A DNA stretch of 64,000 bases from Atopobium minutum (GCA_900105895.1 FNSH01000001.1:558001-622000); one strand, 5' to 3'. Counted from the first letter of the stretch, positions 35,240 to 43,511 are shown. The notes: generated by a model not told the origin, from the letters alone. Numbers and translations are program-made.

Positions 35240-36286
35240 TTAGAACAATATGAGGAATACCTTAGCAAGGGCAAAACCGATAAAACCACATCCAGGAAAG
35301 GTGAAGAGCCATGCAAAGGCCATTTCCTTTGCTACACTCCAGTTAACTGAACGGGGATTTTTTGCTGCGCCCGCCCCCATCATAGCAGCGGACGAAGTAT
35401 GGGTGGTAGAAACGGGCAAGCCCGTAAGCGTGGCCAAAAGCAAGGCACAGGTAGCGCTCAAAGACGCTGCAAACCCCTGGTACTGCTCAAGCTTTACCAT
35501 ATCCATACCAACTTTTTTAATAATGCGCTTGCCGCCAATTGCGGTGCCAATTGCCATAATGGCAGCGCACAACACCATCAGCCAGAGCGGAAACGTTGCG
35601 CCATCAGGGCTCATGCCCTCCGAGAACAACACAGCGAGCATGGCGGTAGACATAAACTTTTGTCCATCCTGAGCACCATGCATGGTTGCCATACCAGCAG
35701 CACCAACTACCTGCATCTTACGAAACCACTCGTTTGCTTGTATGCGGTTTGCATTACGACACAAAAGCGGAATGATCTTGGAGAGCGCCCAGCCCGCAAA
35801 AAAGCCGAGCAATGTAGAAAACACAAGGCCGTAAATAACCTTAATCCACTCGTGCGCATTAACGCCACCAAACCCACCATGAACCGCCAAAGCAGCACCG
35901 GTCAAGCCGGCAATGAGCGCATGACTTTCGGAGGTGGGAATCCCAAACACCCATGCAATAGATGCCCAGGTTACAATGCCTACCGTTGCGGCGGCCAGCG
36001 CAATCAATGCAGCATGGGTATCACCGCCAAAATCCACCATACCGCTTATGGTATTTGCGACCGCAGTAGAAATAAACGTCATACCGATAAGGCCAATGAA
36101 GTTACATACGACACTCATGATAATCGCAGAGTCCACGTTGATTGCACGGGTACCAACAGGTTCAGCGATTGCATTTGCGGCGTCGGTTGCGCCATTCACA
36201 AAAATGGTGCCCAGCACCAAAAACATAACTATTGCTAAAAAGGGATTGGTCTGGAGCATGCCAATAAACTGCCCAAAATCAATCAT
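35240..36286 (-). CDS. pit: Low-affinity inorganic phosphate transporter, Pit family
   Basis: This 348-residue membrane protein has about 10 helices. The signature NGATDAANAIAEPVGTRAI is at residues 31-49 and is repeated in the C-terminal half around LPVSTTHTSSAAMMGAG, the inverted duplication of the PiT family. It imports metal-phosphate by H+ or Na+ symport. Its partner, the DUF47 gene, follows 9 bases downstream. GGAGAGATAGCAT precedes the start. Confidence 0.95.
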   Translation of the reverse strand: MIDFGQFIGMLQTNPFLAIVMFLVLGTIFVNGATDAANAIAEPVGTRAINVDSAIIMSVVCNFIGLIGMTFISTAVANTISGMVDFGGDTHAALIALAAATVGIVTWASIAWVFGIPTSESHALIAGLTGAALAVHGGFGGVNAHEWIKVIYGLVFSTLLGFFAGWALSKIIPLLCRNANRIQANEWFRKMQVVGAAGMATMHGAQDGQKFMSTAMLAVLFSEGMSPDGATFPLWLMVLCAAIMAIGTAIGGKRIIKKVGMDMVKLEQYQGFAASLSATCALLLATLTGLPVSTTHTSSAAMMGAGAAKNPRSVNWSVAKEMAFAWLFTFPGCGFIGFALAKVFLILF

Positions 36287-36435
36287 ATGCTATCTCTCCA
36301 AGAGTTGGACGGCTACAAGCAAAAAGAGCTATTGTGCAAGTGTACGGGAAGATGCACTCCGCCACAAGAGCAGACTTCACTTTTTGCTACTTCTTATAGT
36401 ACCGCACAACAAAAAGGCTTATTACAGAGAGCAAA

Positions 36436-36480
36436 TAACCCTATCGGCGGCCATCAAATGTCTGACCACCGATAGGGTTA
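36436..36480 (-). terminator. Terminator after the XRE-aminotransferase gene
   Basis: A perfect 12-base stem (36436-36447 with 36469-36480, loop 21) lies about 94 bases beyond the stop codon. The T-tract on the minus strand is short (TTATTT). The remaining sequence between 36287 and 36573 has no other gene visible. Confidence 0.6.
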
Positions 36481-36573
36481 TACGTACTTTGAACAAACGC
36501 TTATGCTCTTGGTTATGCATACATGGAACAGCTACCTGCTCCCATTTGCACGTCTCACAACAAAATTCCACTC

Positions 36574-38148
36574 TTACTGACTATAGTAGCTCAGGAAATC
36601 AGCAAGTTTACCCATAGCATCTTCCAGAGTTTGTAAACGAGGCAAATAAACAATACGGAAATATCCAGGAGTCTCCCAATTAAAGCCTTTACCATGCACG
36701 ATAAGAACTTTTTTGTCGCTCAGCAAATCAAGAGCAAAGCGCTCATCGTCAGTAATGTTAAAGCGTTTTGGATCAAGCTTGGGGAAGGCATAGAAAGCAG
36801 CTTTGGGCTTAACTATACTAACGCCAGGCATGTCCTTGAGGGCGTTGTATACATATTCACGCTGATCATATACGCGCCCACCAGGAATAAGATAATCCTT
36901 AACACTCTGGTGTCCACCCAAAGCGGTCTGAACAATGGACTGTGCGGGAACATTAGAACACAAACGCATGTTAGACAGCATGTTAATGCCCAACATAAGA
37001 TCGCGCGCGGCTCGTTTATTGCCGGAAAGCGTCATCCAACCAATGCGGTATCCAGCCACCATGTGGGACTTAGAAAGACCATTGTAGGTAATGCAGAACA
37101 AATCCGGAGCAAGAGAGGCAATAGAGACATGCTCTTCCCCATCCATAACCAAGCGGTCGTAAATCTCGTCTGACAAGAGAATGAGTTGATGCTCACGGGC
37201 AATCTCTACAATTTCTTCCAGCAACTCACGTGGATACAAGGCACCCGTAGGGTTGTTGGGGTTGATAATGACAAGAGCCTTGGTGTTAGACGTAATCTTA
37301 GAACGGATATCATCCAAGTCCGGATACCATTCCGCTTTCTCATCGCACAAATAATGTACAACCGTACCGCCTGCAAGAGTGGCGCAGGCCGTCCACAAAG
37401 GATAATCGGGGCTCGGAATGAGAATTTCATCACCCGTATCTAAGAGCGCAGACATGGTCAGGTTGATAAGCTCAGAAACACCATTACCCGTATAAATATC
37501 TTCCATTTGCACATTGGGAATATGCTTGATCTGGTCATACTGCATAATTGCTTTACGTGCCGAGAAAAGACCGCGGCTTGCAGAATAGCCTTCGGTATCC
37601 GTAAGCTGGTCACGCATATCTGCTACAACTTCATCAGGCGCACGAAAACCAAATGGTGCAGGATTACCAATGTTGAGCTTCAAAACGTGAATACCCTGAT
37701 CCTCCATGCGGTTTGCCTCATCCACTACAGGACCGCGGACATCATACAAGACGGAATCGAGCTTACTGGACTTCTTATATTCGCGCATGATTGGTGCCTC
37801 CGTTGATGCCTTGGACAAACTTGAATGCTGCAACATACCTTGAGAATGAACATCCTTGCTTGCTGTAGGTACACCCGTACTGATTTTTGCTTCCTCAGCA
37901 GCAGTAAAGTTAAATGAACTGATACCCATAGGAATGCCCTGTTCAAGCCAACTTGAACTTACCTCAAGTTCACGTGCCAAAAAATCAAGAATCTCTTGAC
38001 GGGGAATTGTTTTGCCACTCACATACTGAGAGAGCTGACTTTTTCCAAGTTTAACGCCCTTAGCTGTAGCGATGCGAATCAGATCCACTTGCTTGAGTGA
38101 TTTGTTCCCCATGGCCTGTTTAAGACGCGTTGCAAAAGTTGTTTGCAT
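36574..38148 (-). CDS. XRE-type HTH fused to AlaA-like PLP aminotransferase
   Basis: This 524-residue protein has an N-terminal XRE helix-turn-helix (about 5-70: QVDLIRIATAKGVKLGKSQLSQYVSGKTIPRQE), a 60-residue linker, and a class I/II aminotransferase (about 130-520) resembling AlaA: PNNPTGALY, LLSDEIYDRL and YNGLSKSHMVAGYRIGWM, in which the Lys of SKSH is the PLP-binding lysine. Alanine or a related amino acid is the probable substrate. It is not a MocR type because the HTH is XRE, not GntR. The protein may regulate itself through five repeats in its own upstream region (38206-38327). The RBS is GGAG five bases before ATG 38148. Confidence 0.93.
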   Translation of the reverse strand: MQTTFATRLKQAMGNKSLKQVDLIRIATAKGVKLGKSQLSQYVSGKTIPRQEILDFLARELEVSSSWLEQGIPMGISSFNFTAAEEAKISTGVPTASKDVHSQGMLQHSSLSKASTEAPIMREYKKSSKLDSVLYDVRGPVVDEANRMEDQGIHVLKLNIGNPAPFGFRAPDEVVADMRDQLTDTEGYSASRGLFSARKAIMQYDQIKHIPNVQMEDIYTGNGVSELINLTMSALLDTGDEILIPSPDYPLWTACATLAGGTVVHYLCDEKAEWYPDLDDIRSKITSNTKALVIINPNNPTGALYPRELLEEIVEIAREHQLILLSDEIYDRLVMDGEEHVSIASLAPDLFCITYNGLSKSHMVAGYRIGWMTLSGNKRAARDLMLGINMLSNMRLCSNVPAQSIVQTALGGHQSVKDYLIPGGRVYDQREYVYNALKDMPGVSIVKPKAAFYAFPKLDPKRFNITDDERFALDLLSDKKVLIVHGKGFNWETPGYFRIVYLPRLQTLEDAMGKLADFLSYYSQ

Positions 38149-38205
38149 GTCACTCCAAAGTTGCCGATATGCTTATACGGATGCAGGTACGAATACAACA
38201 AGCAC

Positions 38206-38327
38206 AAGTTCAATTTATCCCACAGATAAACAGACTTTTCTCTCAAAAGTTCAATCTCTGTGTACATAAGTTCAACTTAGGAATTAGAATAGCACTACTG
38301 TGCAGTAAAAAGTTCAAAGTAGTTCAA
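38206..38327. repeat. Array of five AAGTTCAA/TAGTTCAA repeats
   Basis: AAGTTCAA starts at 38206, 38247, 38268 and 38310, with TAGTTCAA at 38320. Spacings are 41, 21, 42 and 10 bases, all near multiples of 10.5, so every copy lies on one face of the helix. On the transcribed minus strand each reads TTGAACT/TTGAACTA and could also serve as a -35-like element. Likely operators for the adjacent HTH-aminotransferase. Confidence 0.6.
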
Positions 38328-38350
38328 TTTATATACGATTAAGAAGAATT

Positions 38351-38394
38351 ACGTGCTATCTCCATGACTAGAACATTCCATGCAGATAGCACGT
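38351..38394 (-). terminator. Terminator of the glutaredoxin-like gene
   Basis: A perfect 11-base stem (38351-38361 with 38384-38394) around a 22-base loop. The T-tract on the minus strand is weak (AATTCTTCTT). Confidence 0.55.
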
Positions 38395-38439
38395 TAAACA
38401 AGCAACTGAATATCCGAATATGGGGAGGCAGCTTACGCC

Positions 38440-38778
38440 TTAGAAGCTGCAGCCACCACCAATAGTGCAGCTAGCGCCTTCTGGCATAGTATCTGCAGGC
38501 TCCACTGTTTTCTCGGTAGACTCTGTGGCAGCAGATACGTCATAGGTCTTGGCCAGATAAGCGATGATGTCGCCGGACTCATACAGAGCATTGCCATCAA
38601 TAAACAGACAGGGAACTTGGCGCTTACCGCCGTGCTCTACCAAAAAGTCACGATCTTTATCAGACTCAGAAATGTTATGCAGCGGCAATACGATATTGTT
38701 GTCCTCCATGAAGGCTATGACTTTGTGACAGAAAGGACAGCCATTTTTGATATAAAGCTGCAAATCAGAGCTTGCCAT
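38440..38778 (-). CDS. Glutaredoxin-like protein
   Basis: This 112-residue protein has a thioredoxin fold with the CPFC active site near the N-terminus (YIKNGCPFCHKVIAFMEDNN). It continues with VPCLFIDGNALYESGDIIAYLAKTY, a GST-N/glutaredoxin motif with cis-proline. The C-terminus is unusual: about 35 Ser/Glu/Thr-rich residues ending ASCTIGGGCSF, with a further CxxxxxC pair. It probably reduces a disulfide or carries an iron-sulfur ligand. It is a single gene on the minus strand with a terminator downstream. Confidence 0.88.
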   Translation of the reverse strand: MASSDLQLYIKNGCPFCHKVIAFMEDNNIVLPLHNISESDKDRDFLVEHGGKRQVPCLFIDGNALYESGDIIAYLAKTYDVSAATESTEKTVEPADTMPEGASCTIGGGCSF

Positions 38779-38921
38779 GATATCTCCAATCTTAAACGCG
38801 AACGCATGTGAGGTGCTGAGCGTTTTGGTTGTACGTTACTGCCGTTATACCCAAATAGAGATGATCACAGTGCTAGTAGTGCTGGATAGTTTAACTAGTA
38901 ATTAACTGTTCGCTTAACTGT

Positions 38922-38958
38922 AAAACAAAAAAGGTAGACAGCGATAAGCCATCTACCT
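38922..38958 (-). terminator. Terminator after tRNA-Thr
   Basis: AGGTAGA (38932-38938) pairs with TCTACCT (38952-38958), and a T-rich tract follows on the minus strand (complement of 38932-38922). Confidence 0.7.
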
Positions 38959-38970
38959 GTGCAAATATGG

Positions 38971-39043
38971 AGCCAGCTACCAGACTTGAACTGGTGACCC
39001 CCGCTTTACGAGAGCGGTGCTCTACCAACTGAGCTAAGCTGGC
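38971..39043 (-). tRNA. tRNA-Thr (anticodon CGT)
   Basis: The cloverleaf reads on the minus strand: acceptor GCCAGCT pairs with AGCTGGC, D-arm GCTC..GAGC, anticodon stem CCGCT/AGCGG with loop CTCGTAA, and T-arm ACCAG/CTGGT with TTCAAGT loop. The anticodon CGT is the complement of 39008-39010. The discriminator base is T, and no CCA is encoded. Transcribed from a good promoter just upstream, with a terminator downstream. Confidence 0.96.
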
Positions 39044-39055
39044 GTGCGACTGATA

Positions 39056-39084
39056 ACTATACGTATAAATCGCTTTTCATGCAA
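39056..39084 (-). promoter_or_regulatory. tRNA-Thr promoter
   Basis: Minus strand: TTGCAT (39084-39079), 17-base spacer, TATAGT (39061-39056), 12 bases before the tRNA 5' end. Confidence 0.75.
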
Positions 39085-39098
39085 GGCCTTATCACAAA

Positions 39099-40289
39099 CT
39101 ACAATAAGTGAAGTACACCACGAACCAAACGTTCAAAATCATCCGCATGCTTCTCGGCCTGAATACGAATAGTCTCGTGATCAACCGTGGGATCACCCGC
39201 ATCATTGGTAGCCAGAGTCAGGCCAAGCACGTTCATACCCAGCGCATGTGCCATGATGACCTCACACACGGTGGACATACCCACATAGCTCACACCAAAG
39301 CTGCGCAACACATTGACTTCAGCAGCGGTTTCAAAGCTTGGGCCAAGCGTGCCCGCATAGACACCCTCTTGTAGCGTAATGCCCATATCCTTTGCAACCC
39401 CCTTGGCTAGTGAGCGCAAATAAGGAGAATAGGCATCCTGCATGCCTACAAAGGGCGTATCAAGATCGCGCAGCATATCCTTATCAGCCAGAGGATTTGC
39501 TCCGGTAAAGTTGATATGGTCTGTCAAAACGCCCAAACCAGGACGAGCGTTGCCGGAAACCACGCCAGTAGCGCACGCAAAGATAATGTCTTTGCAGCCC
39601 AAATGATGGGCATGACGCACCAGTGACACAACCTCAGCCGCAGAGTATCCCTGATAGAGATGGATTCTGCCAGGATAGACCACAACGGGTACACCATCTA
39701 CCGTACCAACAGTTGCCTCAAACTTGTGACCGCTTACTGGTTCTGCCGCCGTAGGAAAGCCATCAATATCGTAATAATCAATGCGGCGGACAGGCGTTAC
39801 TAAACTTGCCAGATGACCTAGGCCTGTACCCAAAATAATAGCCACGGGATGCTCGACCGAGGGCTTAACGTCTTGCAGTACTTCTTCTGTAACCACGCAA
39901 ATCCCCTCCTGTTTTAGTAGTTGAGTAAATATTCCATCACCTGAGGCCAAATTGCCCGTAAAACTCCCGTCAAAGACCCTATTTACTCCGCAAGAGGGAC
40001 TTTTTGCTTTAAGGATAGCAATGCAAAGGTCAAAATCCTTTACGCGCATAAGTTCTTGCTGTGCGCCTTTTACAAACTCATTCGTTACGTCCGTACCATC
40101 TTTAAATACCACGCACGACCCTCGTTGCTCTGCTGGCGGACGAGGCACAGGCAGTTGAGCGGCAAGCTCTGGACAAATAGCAAGCGTAGTTGTCTTACTA
40201 GCAAAGTCTACGACAGGCTCACAGCGCTTAGCTCCCCCATCATAACGGCAACGCGCGCCCAACAGACAGCTACTGATAAGTGCACGCAT
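39099..40289 (-). CDS. DUF523-purine nucleoside phosphorylase fusion
   Basis: Residues 1-140 are a DUF523 domain with conserved cysteines (SSCLLGARCRYDGGAK, CPELAAQLPVPRPPAE, LKAKSPSCG). Residues 150-396 are a purine nucleoside phosphorylase of the PNP-I family: AIILGTGLGHLA, GHKFEATVG, YPGRIHLYQGY, GMSTVCEVIMAHALGM and the catalytic Asn in LATNDAGDP. The enzyme splits purine nucleosides with phosphate; the DUF523 part may bind metal, but its role is unknown. The start at 40289 (MRALISSC) is chosen because AAGGAGG is six bases upstream; 40370 lacks an RBS. A terminator (40312-40345) separates it from the foldase. Confidence 0.9.
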   Translation of the reverse strand: MRALISSCLLGARCRYDGGAKRCEPVVDFASKTTTLAICPELAAQLPVPRPPAEQRGSCVVFKDGTDVTNEFVKGAQQELMRVKDFDLCIAILKAKSPSCGVNRVFDGSFTGNLASGDGIFTQLLKQEGICVVTEEVLQDVKPSVEHPVAIILGTGLGHLASLVTPVRRIDYYDIDGFPTAAEPVSGHKFEATVGTVDGVPVVVYPGRIHLYQGYSAAEVVSLVRHAHHLGCKDIIFACATGVVSGNARPGLGVLTDHINFTGANPLADKDMLRDLDTPFVGMQDAYSPYLRSLAKGVAKDMGITLQEGVYAGTLGPSFETAAEVNVLRSFGVSYVGMSTVCEVIMAHALGMNVLGLTLATNDAGDPTVDHETIRIQAEKHADDFERLVRGVLHLL

Positions 40290-40311
40290 ACCATCCTCCT
40301 TGAGCTTCTCG

Positions 40312-40345
40312 ATAAAAAGAGACGGGAACCAAAGCCCCCGTCTCT
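40312..40345 (-). terminator. Foldase gene terminator
   Basis: AGAGACGGG (40318-40326) pairs with CCCGTCTCT (40337-40345), and TTTTTAT follows on the minus strand. Confidence 0.85.
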
Positions 40346-40388
40346 GTACTGTAGCGTATGTATTAAGCATTCGCTGTAAAAATCACAC

Positions 40389-41369
40389 TTAGGAAGTCAG
40401 AGAGTTGATCTGGATAGAGGCCTGAGAAAGGCGCTCGTTTACATACTTAGTCCACTTAGCGTTGACATTGGAGAACTCAGCGGAGTACTTCTGGTATGCA
40501 ACACGATACGCAGCCTGTGCCTGCGTGTAGGTTGCAGAATCTGCACTGAACTTCTCATCCTTAAGAACGGCGTAGTATGCACCGTCCGTCTTAGCCCAGT
40601 CACCCTTATCGGCATCCCACTCGTCACCCAGCAGATCAATGATGTACTCACCATACTCTGCAGTGGCGGTATCATTGTTGCCATCCGAAGGAGCGGTCGG
40701 TGCGGTGGGGGCGGTAAGCTTATCAGCCTCCACAATCTTGTCGCGCAACTTCTTTACTGAAGCGGACTTCTTAACAAGCTCCTTGACTTGATCCTCGGTC
40801 ATAGAATACTTAGAAGCCAAAGCCTTGAAGTCGCTGGTCTTGAGCGTGGACTCTGCAAAGGCCTTGATGTCATCATCAGATACCTGGATGCCCTCTTTTT
40901 CTACCGCATCTGCAAGGATCTTATTGCGAGCAACGGCAAGTACGCTGTCTGCAGAAGGAGCGTTATACTCACCCTTGTCATTCTTGGCAGCGTTAAGGGA
41001 GCTTGTTGCCTCAATTGCCTGACGAGCAGTGATCTTCTCTGTCTTACCCTTATAGGTCATGGTACCTACTACGAAATCCAAGTCCTTCTCGCTCAGCGTG
41101 GTCTTGCCAGTAGCAGAACCAGCGGAACCAAGGGCAAAATGACCAATTACGCCACCCAAAACCAAGGCAAGTACGACTACAAAAATGTAAACCGGCAAAG
41201 AAACAGACTTCTTTGCAAAGGAAGAACTCTTCTTGGAGGAATTCTTTTTAGCGGAATCTTTCTTTGTAGAATCCTTCTTAACAGGATCCTTCTTCATGGA
41301 ATCATTCTTTGCAGAATCCTGCTCAATAGGATCCTTCTCTGTAGAATCCGTCTTTTCGGGCTCTGTCAT
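40389..41369 (-). CDS. Membrane-anchored SurA-N-like foldase or chaperone
   Basis: This protein of about 326 residues starts at 41369 (MTEPEKTDS), with AAAGG eight bases before. It has an N-terminal cytoplasmic region of about 55 residues with Lys/Asp/Ser pentad repeats, one membrane helix (SLPVYIFVVVLALVLGGVIGHFA) and an extracytoplasmic domain. That domain has the helical ITARQAIEATSSL, ADSVLAVARNKILADAVEKEGIQVSDDDIKAFAE and YSMTEDQVKELVKKSASVKKLRDKI pattern of SurA-N/PrsA-like chaperones. No PPIase domain is evident. It probably assists folding of exported proteins. Confidence 0.75.
   Translation of the reverse strand: MTEPEKTDSTEKDPIEQDSAKNDSMKKDPVKKDSTKKDSAKKNSSKKSSSFAKKSVSLPVYIFVVVLALVLGGVIGHFALGSAGSATGKTTLSEKDLDFVVGTMTYKGKTEKITARQAIEATSSLNAAKNDKGEYNAPSADSVLAVARNKILADAVEKEGIQVSDDDIKAFAESTLKTSDFKALASKYSMTEDQVKELVKKSASVKKLRDKIVEADKLTAPTAPTAPSDGNNDTATAEYGEYIIDLLGDEWDADKGDWAKTDGAYYAVLKDEKFSADSATYTQAQAAYRVAYQKYSAEFSNVNAKWTKYVNERLSQASIQINSLTS
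41251..41355 (-). repeat. Seven imperfect 15-base repeats in the foldase gene
   Basis: Seven consecutive 15-base units of consensus-like form GTAGAATCCTTCTTT (plus strand) encode the pentad (K/E)KDS(x) in the cytoplasmic tail of the foldase. Copy number could vary between strains. Confidence 0.75.
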
Positions 41370-41424
41370 ACACGTACCTTTCATTAGAAATAGTGCATAC
41401 AAACGTTACTCGGGTAATAAGGCT

Positions 41425-41446
41425 AACACGACCGCCATGTCGTGTT
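41425..41446 (-). terminator. Hairpin between HEAT-repeat and foldase genes
   Basis: Perfect 8-base arms AACACGAC (41425-41432) and GTCGTGTT (41439-41446) with a 6-base loop. No clear T-tract, so it may be only a partial terminator or an RNA-stability element. Confidence 0.4.
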
Positions 41447-41489
41447 GTGTAGCATCAATGAACATTCATAGAGCGAGAACAACCTCTAT

Positions 41490-42173
41490 TTATTCCTCGT
41501 TAAGCTTAAGCTCAGCTGCCTTTTTCTTTGACGCAACCTTAGCGCGCTTTGAGCCTTTAGCAGCTGACTGAGTTTTTGATTTGGTAGTTTTACCCGTCTT
41601 TGCAGCCTTTTGTTTTGTGGCATCAATGATATTTTGCGAGAAAGACTGGATGTAGCCATGAGCAGACTCTGCGTCAAATGCTACACGCTGAACCAGGGCA
41701 TCGCGTACATCGGCAGCAATATCTCCCTGTGCAAACTCAAGCAGGCAGGCCAGCATATCACGATATTCGGCATCACCATGGAAGCATTGGATGGCCTCAT
41801 CCAACAAAGGCCATGCTTTCTTAGAGCGTGCGCTCGATGTTGATCCTACGCGGGTGAGCATGCGAAATGCAGACAGGCGCACCGTGGAAGATGCTTCGTC
41901 AAACAATGAGTCCTCGGCTCCCGCAAAGGCACTGGCTACCTTATCGGGGTTCTCGGCACACAAGATGGACAGCGCGTCCAACACTTCCCAACGGGTCTGT
42001 GCCTCGGGAACACGTAAGGCCTTTACCAGGGCATCTACGTGTTTTGCCATGGCAGAACTGTCCTGCCTGGTGATCGTAGCCAAGGTATGAGCCGCTTCTT
42101 GACGCTCACGACGCACAGAACCAGAAAGTGCATCAACAAGCTGCTCAATCTGCTCGGAAGAACTATGAGACAT
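41490..42173 (-). CDS. HEAT-repeat-like protein with basic C-terminal tail
   Basis: This protein of about 227 residues starts at 42173 (MSHSSSEQIEQLVDALSG), with AAGGGG eight bases before. Residues 5-150 form repeated helical pairs (REAAHTLATIT, RWEVLDALSILCAENPD, VRLSAFRMLTRVG), which look like a HEAT/ARM solenoid. Residues about 190-225 are Lys/Ala/Ser-rich (QKAAKTGKTTKSKTQ..KRAKVASKKKAAELK), like histone H1-type tails, so nucleic-acid contact is plausible. It lies 50 bases downstream of an NYN-OST-HTH gene. Function unknown. Confidence 0.75.
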   Translation of the reverse strand: MSHSSSEQIEQLVDALSGSVRRERQEAAHTLATITRQDSSAMAKHVDALVKALRVPEAQTRWEVLDALSILCAENPDKVASAFAGAEDSLFDEASSTVRLSAFRMLTRVGSTSSARSKKAWPLLDEAIQCFHGDAEYRDMLACLLEFAQGDIAADVRDALVQRVAFDAESAHGYIQSFSQNIIDATKQKAAKTGKTTKSKTQSAAKGSKRAKVASKKKAAELKLNEE

Positions 42174-42223
42174 ACTACATCCCCTTACGCACTTATATCT
42201 CGTATCACAACGAGCAGGACATC

Positions 42224-43000
42224 CTACTCGCAAAAACCGTCTACAACAGCTGTTCCACTCTTTTGATCAGTATGAATTTTAATAAAACCGTAAGAGCTTG
42301 CTTCATTGAGAAGCTTGGTAAAACTACGGTACCCAAAACTGCGCTCTGAGAACTGTGGACGCTTACGGCGCATGGTGCTTTTAAGCTGCGATGCAAAGAT
42401 GGCAGAGTCACTCTCCGACTGCACGGCATCAATGGTTTCAAACAGCAGCTGATAGCACTCGTGTTTCTCGGCAGGAACTTTAGCGGTGAAGTCAGGAATA
42501 CGCCCTGCGCTCATAATGTCCTCGTAGTACATAAACTCATCGCAGTTTTCTGCCAGCAAGGAACTGGTGGATGCCTTCATGCCCACACCAATGACTTGTT
42601 TACCAAACTCCTTAAGCTTAGATACCAAGGGAGAAAAGTCTGAGTCACCCGACAAAATGGCAAAAGTATCAATGTGCTCACGATTCAAGCACATCTCTAC
42701 AGCATCCACAGCCAAGCGAATATCTGCAGAATTTTTGCCGGTAAATGCACGATCAGGGATCTCAATGAGCTCTATGCCCAACTCATGCAAAGGCGTTATT
42801 GCCGTATCAAAGCGCTGCCAATCACAGTAGGCACGCTTTACTACAATCCTGCCCTTATCTACCAAGCGCTCAAAAATCCGCTTAACTTCAGGGGCGGGAC
42901 CGGGCTCTTGATGACCATTACGCTTACGTTTACCTGTACCGAGTGCCAAGTTCTCGTAATCGATAAACACGGCCATAGAGCTTTGACTTATATCATTCAC
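42224..43000 (-). CDS. NYN (PIN-like) domain with OST-HTH/LOTUS domain
   Basis: This 258-residue protein has an NYN/LabA-type nuclease fold: MAVFIDYENLALG, then KRAYCDW, ADIRLAVDAVEMCL and FAILSGDSDFSPLVSKLKEFGKQVIGVG, which supply the acidic metal-binding residues. The C-terminal 70 residues (FASQLKSTMRRKRPQFSERSFGYRSFTKLLNEA) are an OST-HTH/LOTUS RNA-binding domain. It is probably an RNA-processing or RNA-decay enzyme. It lies 8 bases after a small membrane protein gene and 50 bases before the HEAT-repeat gene, suggesting a co-transcribed module. Confidence 0.9.
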   Translation of the reverse strand: MNDISQSSMAVFIDYENLALGTGKRKRNGHQEPGPAPEVKRIFERLVDKGRIVVKRAYCDWQRFDTAITPLHELGIELIEIPDRAFTGKNSADIRLAVDAVEMCLNREHIDTFAILSGDSDFSPLVSKLKEFGKQVIGVGMKASTSSLLAENCDEFMYYEDIMSAGRIPDFTAKVPAEKHECYQLLFETIDAVQSESDSAIFASQLKSTMRRKRPQFSERSFGYRSFTKLLNEASSYGFIKIHTDQKSGTAVVDGFCE

Positions 43001-43008
43001 AAAAAGGA

Positions 43009-43500
43009 CTATCCTTTCTTGGATTCTTTGGACGTCTTGGAATCGGAATGAGCGGGCTGCTGCACACTCATCAGTTCTGGTTCAGGACCTTTGCCTTCTT
43101 TCCACTTACGCCGCGCTTCTCTGCGAGCAACTGATTGATGATCTTGTGCTGCAGCTACGTGGCGCTTATTGGTGTTGAAGAGCTGGTCTACAAACTTCCA
43201 AGGACCAACAGACTCACCAAATGCAATTTTAAAACCAGCCATCCCTCCGGCAATCATACCAAAGCTAAAGGCGGCTAAGGTAGTCCACCCTGTTACCCAC
43301 ACAAGACTAGACAACACAACGCCAGCCATAAACCAGGCTATGTTTGCTAAAAGGTAGTCACGACGAGTCACCAGTTTGTAGCCCCATGACTCAGCAAGGT
43401 GCTCGCCTAAAACAGTGCCAAAAACAAAAAGCACCAGCGCAACAATGGCAACTCCAAAACTGAGGTTGCTTCCTGCGGCTTGTTGCAAAGAATCTCCCAC
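43009..43500 (-). CDS. Four-helix membrane protein
   Basis: This 163-residue protein has three to four hydrophobic segments (about 14-34, 48-70 and 74-92), then a basic cytoplasmic tail of about 65 residues (RREARRKWKEGKG..). No family is recognised. The gap to the preceding oxidoreductase gene is 11 bases and to the next NYN gene 8 bases, so it is almost certainly co-transcribed. Confidence 0.75.
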   Translation of the reverse strand: MGDSLQQAAGSNLSFGVAIVALVLFVFGTVLGEHLAESWGYKLVTRRDYLLANIAWFMAGVVLSSLVWVTGWTTLAAFSFGMIAGGMAGFKIAFGESVGPWKFVDQLFNTNKRHVAAAQDHQSVARREARRKWKEGKGPEPELMSVQQPAHSDSKTSKESKKG

Positions 43501-43511
43501 GCTCTAAACTC

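Noticed and set aside
41251..41355. CRISPR array
   Set aside because: The repeats are 15 bases without spacers and lie inside an open coding frame, so they are a protein repeat.
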